NCBI GenBank assembly: GCA_035571875.1 | Contig: DATNBR010000027.1 | Span: 48,283-112,282, forward strand | Direction: 5' to 3' | DNA length: 64,000 nt | From: Parafrigoribacterium_A sp035571875 | Lineage (GTDB): Bacteria > Actinomycetota > Actinomycetes > Actinomycetales > Microbacteriaceae | Part shown: positions 58,483 to 64,000 of the stretch, piece after piece | Layout: each line of letters begins with the position of its first letter | How positions within the stretch are numbered: the first letter of the stretch is position 1 | The notes under the pieces: model-generated | Databases searched by the model: none | Seen by the model: the letters and a program-made list of their open reading frames with translations, nothing else | Told to the model about the DNA's origin: nothing | Program-made: the position numbers and the translations under genes

Positions 58483-60117
58483 ATGACATCCGCATCCACC
58501 ATTAGTAAGCGCGCGCTTACCGTACTGGGAGGGGTCGCCGTCGCGACACTCGTCCTGTCCGGATGCTCCGCAAGCGGCGGTTCGAACGACAACTCCACCG
58601 CGAGTGGCTCGCTCATCGTCGGCACCACCGACAAGGTGACGACCCTCGACCCGGCCGGCTCGTACGACAACGGCTCGTTCTTCATCATGAACAACGTCTT
58701 CCCGTTCCTCATGAACTCGAAGCCCGGCAGCGCTGAGGTCGAGCCCGACATCGCCACCTCGGCGAAGTACACCTCCCCGACCGAGTACACGGTCAAGCTG
58801 AAGAAGGGCCTGAAGTTCGCAAACGGCCACAAGCTGACCTCTTCCGACGTCAAGTTCAGCTTCGATCGCCAGCTCAAGATCGCCGCAGACAACGGTCCGT
58901 CGAGCCTGCTCGGCAACCTCGACAGCACCGAGGCGCCCGATCCCACGACGGTCGTATTCCACCTCAAGAACGCGAACGACCAGATCTGGCCACAGATCCT
59001 GTCGAGCCCCGCCGGCCCGATCGTCGACGAGCAGTCGTTCTCGGCCGACTCGGTCACGAGCGACGCCGACATCGTCAAGGACAAGGCTTTCGCAGGCCCG
59101 TACACGATCTCGAGCTACAAGTTCAACGAGCTCGTGCAGTTCAAGGCATATGACGGCTACAAGGGTGTCCTCGGCGCCCCGAAGACCGGCACGATCAACC
59201 TCAAGTACTTCCAGGACCAGTCGAACATGAAGCTCGAGGTGCAGCAGGGCGGCATCGATGTCGCCACCCGCAGCCTCTCGGCGACGGACATCGAGAGCCT
59301 GAGCAAGGACAACAAGGTCAAGGTGCACACCGGCCCCGGTGGCGAGATCCGTTACATCGTCTTCAACCTCAACACGATGCCCTACGGTGCCACGACCGCG
59401 GATGCCGACCCGGCCAAGTCCCTCGCTGTGCGTCAGGCCATGGCAGACCTGATTGACCGCTCGGCCATCGCCAAGCAGGTCTACAAGGACACCTACCTGC
59501 CGCTGTACTCCTTCGTTCCTCAGGGTCTGCCCGGCGCAGCCGAGCCCCTGAAGTCGATGTACGGCGACGGCAGTGGCGGTCCGAGCGTCGAGAAGGCCAC
59601 CGCGGCTCTGAAGGATGCCGGAGTCACCACCCCGGTCACCCTCAACCTGCAGTACAACCCGGATCACTACGGTGCCTCCTCGGGTGACGAGTACGCGCAG
59701 ATCAAGTCGCAGCTCGAGGCCAGCAAGCTGTTCACCGTGAACCTGCAGTCCACGGAGTGGGTGCAGTACTCGAAGGACCGCTCGGCCGATGTCTACCCGC
59801 TGTACCAGCTCGGTTGGTTCCCGGACTACTCCGACGCCGACAACTACCTGTCGCCGTTCTTCCTCAAGGACAACTTCCTGAAGAACCACTACGACAACCC
59901 GGCGGTGGAGAAGCTGATCAAGCAGGAGGCGGTGGAGACCGACCAGTCCAAGCGTAAGGATGAGCTCAAGCAGATCCAGGAACTGGTTGCCAAGGATCTG
60001 TCCACGCTCCCGATGCTCCAGGGCGCGCAGGTGGCCGTTTCGGGCAAGGACGTGAAGGGCGTGGACAACACGCTCGACGCATCCTTCAAGTTCCGTTTCG
60101 GAGTTCTGAGCAAGTAA
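58483..60117 (+). CDS. ABC transporter substrate-binding lipoprotein (oligopeptide/dipeptide type)
   Basis: 544 residues, SBP_bac_5 family. Lipoprotein signal: positively charged start, hydrophobic stretch VLGGVAVATLVL and lipobox LSGC with the lipidated cysteine near residue 28, followed by a Ser/Asn linker. The mature domain starts SLIVGTTDKVTTLDPAGSYDNGS and has the typical GYDGYKG/LADLIDRSAI and PEYSDADNY-type blocks (here WFPDYSDADNYLSPFF). Captures peptides or similar solutes for the downstream transporter. ATG 58483 is chosen because AGAGAGG lies at 58471-58477; upstream ATGs would disrupt the signal peptide. Confidence 0.92.
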   Translation: MTSASTISKRALTVLGGVAVATLVLSGCSASGGSNDNSTASGSLIVGTTDKVTTLDPAGSYDNGSFFIMNNVFPFLMNSKPGSAEVEPDIATSAKYTSPTEYTVKLKKGLKFANGHKLTSSDVKFSFDRQLKIAADNGPSSLLGNLDSTEAPDPTTVVFHLKNANDQIWPQILSSPAGPIVDEQSFSADSVTSDADIVKDKAFAGPYTISSYKFNELVQFKAYDGYKGVLGAPKTGTINLKYFQDQSNMKLEVQQGGIDVATRSLSATDIESLSKDNKVKVHTGPGGEIRYIVFNLNTMPYGATTADADPAKSLAVRQAMADLIDRSAIAKQVYKDTYLPLYSFVPQGLPGAAEPLKSMYGDGSGGPSVEKATAALKDAGVTTPVTLNLQYNPDHYGASSGDEYAQIKSQLEASKLFTVNLQSTEWVQYSKDRSADVYPLYQLGWFPDYSDADNYLSPFFLKDNFLKNHYDNPAVEKLIKQEAVETDQSKRKDELKQIQELVAKDLSTLPMLQGAQVAVSGKDVKGVDNTLDASFKFRFGVLSK

Positions 60118-60161
60118 CCGTTCGAACGGCACCGGCTACAATCACTGTGGCCGTTGCAAGG

Positions 60162-60195
60162 AAGGGGCGGTCCACGGAAACGCGGATCGCCCCTT
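60162..60195 (+). terminator. Hairpin between the binding protein and permease genes
   Basis: AAGGGGCGG-TCC ... GGA-TCGCCCCTT: a stem of about 13 pairs with one wobble, followed by TCGTT. Probably a partial intra-operon terminator or mRNA stabiliser that keeps the binding protein more abundant than the membrane components. A palindrome CCGTTCGAACGG lies at 60118-60129. Confidence 0.6.
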
Positions 60196-60228
60196 TCGTT
60201 CGGCCCACCCACCTGAAGATTGGTAATC

Positions 60229-61326
60229 ATGACCGCACCGGTGACCCAGGAGCCGCCCTCGGCGCTTCGACCCACGGCGAAGGCGAAGAAGTCCGGTGCG
60301 GGCGGCAGCAGACTCGGTCGCTACATCCTCATCCGACTGTTGCTCATCATCCCCACCGTGTTCATCCTGGTGTCGATGGTGTTCCTGCTGATGCACCTCA
60401 TCGGCGACCCCATCACCGCAGCCCTCGGCGGCCGGCTCAGCCCCGACCAGCTTCAGGCCCGCATCCATGCCGCGGGCTACGACCGCCCGATCTTCGTGCA
60501 GTACTTCGAATACCTCGGCAAGACCTTCACCGGCAACTTCGGCACGACCATCAGTGACCATCGCCCGGTCACCGAGATCCTCTTCACCTACGGCGGTGCC
60601 ACGCTCGAGCTGGCGTTCTACGCGCTCATCGTTGCCTTCATCGTCGGCATTCCGCTCGGCATGCTCGCCGCCTACCTGCGCGACAAGTGGCCGGATGCGG
60701 TGCTGCGCGTCATGGCCATCCTTTTCTACGCGACCCCGGTCTTCTTCGCGGGCCTTCTGCTCAAGCTCGTCTTCGCCGTCTGGCTCGACTGGCTCCCGGT
60801 CGCCGGGCGCGCATCGACCCGCACCGAACTCGACCTGCAGCTGCTGCCGCACCCCACCGGTATCCACCTGATCGACGCGATCGCCTCGGGCAACATGGAT
60901 GCGGTCGGCGATGTGCTGCTGCACGCCATCCTGCCGGGTATCGCCCTCGGCCTGCTCACCGCCGGCGTGTTCCTGCGCCTCGTGCGGCTCAACATGATCG
61001 GCACTCTCTCGATGGACTACGTGGATGCCGCGCGGTCGCGCGGTGTCGGTGAGCTGCGGCTCGTACGCAAGCACGCCTACAAGCCCGCCCTGGTGCCGAT
61101 CATCACTGTCATCGGGCTGCAGATCGCACTGTTGCTCGGTGGCGCCGTGCTCACCGAGACCGTGTTCGAGTGGAAGGGGCTCGGGTTCATGCTCGTGCAG
61201 TATCTGAGCGCGAGAGACTTCGTGGCCGTGCAGGGCATCGTGGCACTCCTGGCGGTGATCGTCGCCGTGACCAACTTCATCGTCGACGTCATAGCCGCGC
61301 TCGTCGACCCGAGGGTGAGGTACTGA
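60229..61326 (+). CDS. ABC transporter permease (DppB/OppB type)
   Basis: 365 residues with six predicted helices (first LILIRLLLIIPTVFILVSMVFLLMHLI-like near residues 30-60). The EAA-type coupling loop is present as LSMDYVDAARSRGVGELRLVRKHA. ATG 60229 gives a polar N-terminus of about 25 residues; the ribosome binding site is weak. Works with the neighbouring OppC-type permease, lipoprotein and ATPase. Confidence 0.93.
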   Translation: MTAPVTQEPPSALRPTAKAKKSGAGGSRLGRYILIRLLLIIPTVFILVSMVFLLMHLIGDPITAALGGRLSPDQLQARIHAAGYDRPIFVQYFEYLGKTFTGNFGTTISDHRPVTEILFTYGGATLELAFYALIVAFIVGIPLGMLAAYLRDKWPDAVLRVMAILFYATPVFFAGLLLKLVFAVWLDWLPVAGRASTRTELDLQLLPHPTGIHLIDAIASGNMDAVGDVLLHAILPGIALGLLTAGVFLRLVRLNMIGTLSMDYVDAARSRGVGELRLVRKHAYKPALVPIITVIGLQIALLLGGAVLTETVFEWKGLGFMLVQYLSARDFVAVQGIVALLAVIVAVTNFIVDVIAALVDPRVRY

Positions 61327-61327
61327 G

Positions 61328-62356
61328 ATGAGCACTGGGTCCCTGTCTCCGAAGCGCAGCCTCTGGTCGAGGCTGCCCGTCGTGCACCAGCTTCAGCAGA
61401 GCGTCGGCCTCCAGCGCGGCATGCTCGTGGTCGGTCTGGTCATCTGCGGCATCTTCCTCATCACGGCGATCTTCGCCCCGTGGCTCGCTCCCTACGGTTT
61501 CTCTCAGCTCGCGGATGCCCACGGCCAGTTCGGCGCGCAGTCGCCGCCGTCGTCCGCTCACCCGCTGGGCACGACGGTCGGCGGATACGACGTGCTCTCC
61601 CGCGTCATCTGGGGATCGCAGACCGCCATTCTCGTCATCGTGATCGCCGTGCTGCTCTCGATCTTCGCGGGCGTGCTGCTGGGACTCGTCTCCGGCTACC
61701 TGGGCGGTTGGCTCGACCGGGTGCTCGTGGTGGTCTGCGACGCGATCTACGCGTTCCCGTCGCTGCTGCTGGCGATCGTGATGTCGATCGTGATCTCGGG
61801 CGGTCGCTCGCAACTGTTCGGCGGCATCCTGGCCGCGGCGATCTCGATCACCGTGGTCTTCATCCCGCAGTACTTCAGGGTGGTGCGCTCGGAGGTCGTG
61901 CGCATCAAGTCCGAGGCGTTCGTCGAATCCGCGAAGGTGATCGGCTCGAGCTCCTCGCGCATCATGTTCAAGCACGTCTTGCGCAACTCGATCCGCACGC
62001 TGCCGCTCATCTTCACGCTCAATGCTTCGGAGGCGATCCTGACGCTCGCGGGCCTAGGCTTCCTCGGCTTCGGCATCGAGCCGACCTCGGCGGCGGAGTG
62101 GGGCTTCGACCTCAACAAGTCGATCTCCGATGTCACCGCGGGCATCTGGTGGACATCCATCTTCCCCGGCGTCGCGATCGTGCTGGTCGTCCTCGGCATG
62201 ACGCTCGTCGGTGAGAGCCTCAATGACCTCGCCGACCCGCGCCTGCGCACCAGACGCCGTGCAGCGGCGACCGTGAGCGCCGGCGAGTCGAGCGTGGTTC
62301 CCGGCGGCAGCGTCGATGGAGAAGTCGAGATCGACGAGTTGGAGGGCCGGCCATGA
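61328..62356 (+). CDS. ABC transporter permease (DppC/OppC type)
   Basis: 342 residues. Characteristic first helix region and HPLGTTVGGYDVLSRVIWGSQTAILV block of OppC proteins, EAA loop RIKSEAFVESAKVIGSSSSRIMFKHVLRN, and GFLGFGIEPTSAAEWG. The hydrophilic C-terminal extension (about 300-342) is acidic. It starts 1 bp after the OppB-type stop and overlaps the ATPase gene by ATGA. Confidence 0.93.
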   Translation: MSTGSLSPKRSLWSRLPVVHQLQQSVGLQRGMLVVGLVICGIFLITAIFAPWLAPYGFSQLADAHGQFGAQSPPSSAHPLGTTVGGYDVLSRVIWGSQTAILVIVIAVLLSIFAGVLLGLVSGYLGGWLDRVLVVVCDAIYAFPSLLLAIVMSIVISGGRSQLFGGILAAAISITVVFIPQYFRVVRSEVVRIKSEAFVESAKVIGSSSSRIMFKHVLRNSIRTLPLIFTLNASEAILTLAGLGFLGFGIEPTSAAEWGFDLNKSISDVTAGIWWTSIFPGVAIVLVVLGMTLVGESLNDLADPRLRTRRRAAATVSAGESSVVPGGSVDGEVEIDELEGRP

Positions 62357-64000
62357 GCAACCTAGCGAAGGGTGATCTCGCCGTGGAGATCGACGATCTC
62401 TCGGTGACTTTTGCCACCGATGGCGGCGACGTGCACGCGGTCGATGGTGTCAGCCTCTCGGTACGTGCGGGCGAGGTGCTCGCGATCGTCGGCGAGAGCG
62501 GCAGCGGCAAGACGGTCACGGCCAAGACCATTCTCGGTCTCCTGCCCGAGACCGCGACCGCCTCCGGCGCCGTGTTCCTCGGCTCAGACAACGTCGTTTC
62601 GGTCAGCAGGAAGCGCCTGCGGGAGATTCGCGGCACCGGAGTCGCGATGGTGTTCCAGGAGCCCTCGACGGCACTGAACCCGGTGTACACGGTCGGTTGG
62701 CAGATCGCCGAGGGGCTTCGCGCCCATGGCAAGTACAGTCGTTCCGAGGCGAGGGCCAAGGCGATCGACATCCTCGAGAAGGTCGGCGTTCCGGATGCGC
62801 GAACGCGCGTCGACTACTACCCGCACCAGTTCTCCGGCGGCCAGAAGCAGCGCGTCGTCATCGCCATGGCTCTCGTGCTCGACCCGGAGCTCATCGTCGC
62901 CGACGAGCCGACCACCGCGCTCGACGTCACCGTGCAGGCCGAGATCCTCGACCTGCTGCGCCGCTGCCGCGACGAGTTCGACACGGCGATCGTGCTGATC
63001 ACCCACAACATGGGCGTGGTCGCCGACCTCGCCGATCGCGTCGCGGTCATGTACCAGGGCAAGGTCGTCGAAGAGGCGGATGCCGACAGCCTCTTCACCG
63101 CACCGCAGCACGAGTACACCAAAGCCCTGCTTGCCGCGGTTCCGTACCTCGGAGCAGGCACCGCCCGCACGCAGGAACGCGCGGCGGAGCGGGCGCTGAC
63201 CGCATCCGAACCGCTCGTCGTGGCCAAAGATCTCGTCATCGAATACCCCGGTCGCCTCGGGCGAGGCGGCTTCCGTGCGGTCAACGGCGTCAACTTCGAG
63301 ATCGGCGCACGCGAGGTGCTCGGCCTCGTCGGCGAGAGCGGCTCGGGCAAGACCACCATCGGTCGCGCGATCGCCGGCCTCACCAGGGTCACCGGCGGCT
63401 CGCTCACGGTACTCGGCCACGAGATGCTCGGCTTCAAGGAGCGCAGGTTCACGCCGCTGCGCAGCGAGATCGGCTTCGTCTTCCAAGACCCGGCGACGAG
63501 CTTCAACCCGCTGCTCACCATCGCGGAGTGCGTCGCGGAGCCGCTCATCGTGCACGGTGGTGCGCCCGATTCGCGCTCCGCGCGAGCGAGAGTCGACGAA
63601 CTACTCGAGGCCGTGCAGCTGCCGAGGAGCTTCGGTGACCGGTATCCGCACGAGCTCAGCGGCGGCCAGCGTCAGCGAGCCTCGCTCGCGCGGGCGCTCG
63701 CGCTGCGGCCTAAGCTCCTCATCGCCGACGAACCGACGAGCGCGCTCGATGTGTCGGTGCAGGCGAAGGTGCTCGAGCTCTTCGCCGAACTGCAGAGAGA
63801 ACTCGGATTCGCCGCGCTGTTCATCAGTCACGACCTCGCCGTCGTCGACCTGCTCGCCGACCGCATCGCCGTCCTGTACCGGGGCAAGCTGGTCGAGGAG
63901 GGCACGGGGGAGCAGGTGCTGGGCGCCCCGCAGCACCCGTACACGCAGCGGCTGCTCGCGTCGCTGCCGGTGCCCGACCCCGACGAGCAGGCCCGCCGCC
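62353..64000 (+). CDS. Dual-domain ABC transporter ATP-binding protein (DppD-DppF fusion type), 3' end beyond window
   Basis: Open for 549 codons to the right edge. Two complete nucleotide-binding domains are fused. NBD1 has Walker A GESGSGKT, signature FSGGQKQR and Walker B LIVADEPTTALD. NBD2 (from about residue 290) has GESGSGKT, LSGGQRQR and LLIADEPTSALD. Each ends with the oligopeptide C-terminal motif (APQHEYTKALLAAVP and APQHPYTQRLLASLP). Only a short C-terminus is missing. Energises import through the two permeases upstream. Confidence 0.95.
   Translation, partial: MSNLAKGDLAVEIDDLSVTFATDGGDVHAVDGVSLSVRAGEVLAIVGESGSGKTVTAKTILGLLPETATASGAVFLGSDNVVSVSRKRLREIRGTGVAMVFQEPSTALNPVYTVGWQIAEGLRAHGKYSRSEARAKAIDILEKVGVPDARTRVDYYPHQFSGGQKQRVVIAMALVLDPELIVADEPTTALDVTVQAEILDLLRRCRDEFDTAIVLITHNMGVVADLADRVAVMYQGKVVEEADADSLFTAPQHEYTKALLAAVPYLGAGTARTQERAAERALTASEPLVVAKDLVIEYPGRLGRGGFRAVNGVNFEIGAREVLGLVGESGSGKTTIGRAIAGLTRVTGGSLTVLGHEMLGFKERRFTPLRSEIGFVFQDPATSFNPLLTIAECVAEPLIVHGGAPDSRSARARVDELLEAVQLPRSFGDRYPHELSGGQRQRASLARALALRPKLLIADEPTSALDVSVQAKVLELFAELQRELGFAALFISHDLAVVDLLADRIAVLYRGKLVEEGTGEQVLGAPQHPYTQRLLASLPVPDPDEQARR

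Noticed and set aside
58099..60132. 677-codon minus-strand frame opposite the binding-protein gene
   Set aside because: It covers a lipoprotein with clear signal peptide and family motifs; the antisense frame is low complexity and spans the leader palindrome.
1..64000. tRNA or rRNA genes
   Set aside because: No cloverleaf-like segments with a CCA-type end or conserved T-arm GGTTCGAATC-like sequence were noticed in the intergenic gaps; a covariance-model scan was not possible.

Overview
The window is GC-rich, almost completely coding bacterial chromosome. Gene content and order point to an actinobacterium of the Micrococcales, most likely a Microbacteriaceae member (Leifsonia/Cryobacterium/Salinibacterium-like). 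The reasons are the holA/rpsT/lepA/hemW/hrcA/dnaJ/rsmE/HIT/phoH/ybeY/corC/era ... leuA ... recO/uppS ... glyS/dusB/dgt/dnaG backbone, frequent GTG/TTG starts, ATGA/GTGA stop-start overlaps, and a striking abundance of the word GGATGC/GCATCC. I found no tRNA, rRNA, CRISPR array, phage or insertion sequence. The genus is inference.

Layout. 0-2 kb: folate precursor genes (partial pabC-like gene and pabB, divergent across 11 bp). 2-9 kb: leuS, comEA-comEC, holA, rpsT. 9-16 kb: lepA, a DUF1990 gene, a Tat-exported amidohydrolase, hemW and two tandem DUF4870 membrane proteins. 16-25.5 kb: CIRCE-hrcA-dnaJ, rsmE, a LysR/EamA pair, then HIT-phoH-ybeY-corC-era. 25.5-33.6 kb: an envelope-stress-like module of histidine kinase, response regulator, ABC ATPase, FtsX-type permease, membrane-anchored esterase and MprF-like DUF2156 protein. 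33.6-40 kb: leuA behind a leader-peptide attenuator, alr-ddl, a TRIC-family protein, recO-uppS. 40-46 kb: an NrtR-type Nudix regulator and nadA-nadB-nadC plus a cysteine desulfurase. 46-56 kb: an oxidoreductase, a divergent LysR/class V aminotransferase pair, glyS, a DUF559/AbiEi-like gene, a DsbA-family gene with a 40-residue partner ORF, ybaK, dusB, dgt. 56-64 kb: dnaG and an oligopeptide ABC transporter running off the right edge.

Three signals stand out. (1) Eight copies of a ~86-100 bp imperfect palindrome lie at transcription-unit borders between 18.6 and 56.2 kb. Each has near-invariant 16-17 bp tips (TTTCGGAAATTCAGGAC and its complement) around an interior of unconserved sequence but fixed length (66 nt in five copies, 54-55 nt in three), with compensatory changes suggesting a conserved fold. 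One copy has become the 3' end of a gene. (2) A 19-bp motif (ACTACATCCNNAGGATGAT) occurs upstream of the two-component operon and, inverted, upstream of the neighbouring ABC operon, as expected for the response regulator's operator. (3) About eighteen start codons are preceded, at exactly 6 (once 7) nt, by a -10-like xANNNT hexamer. This predicts widespread leaderless transcription, including the leuA leader peptide and the 11-bp bidirectional pab promoter.
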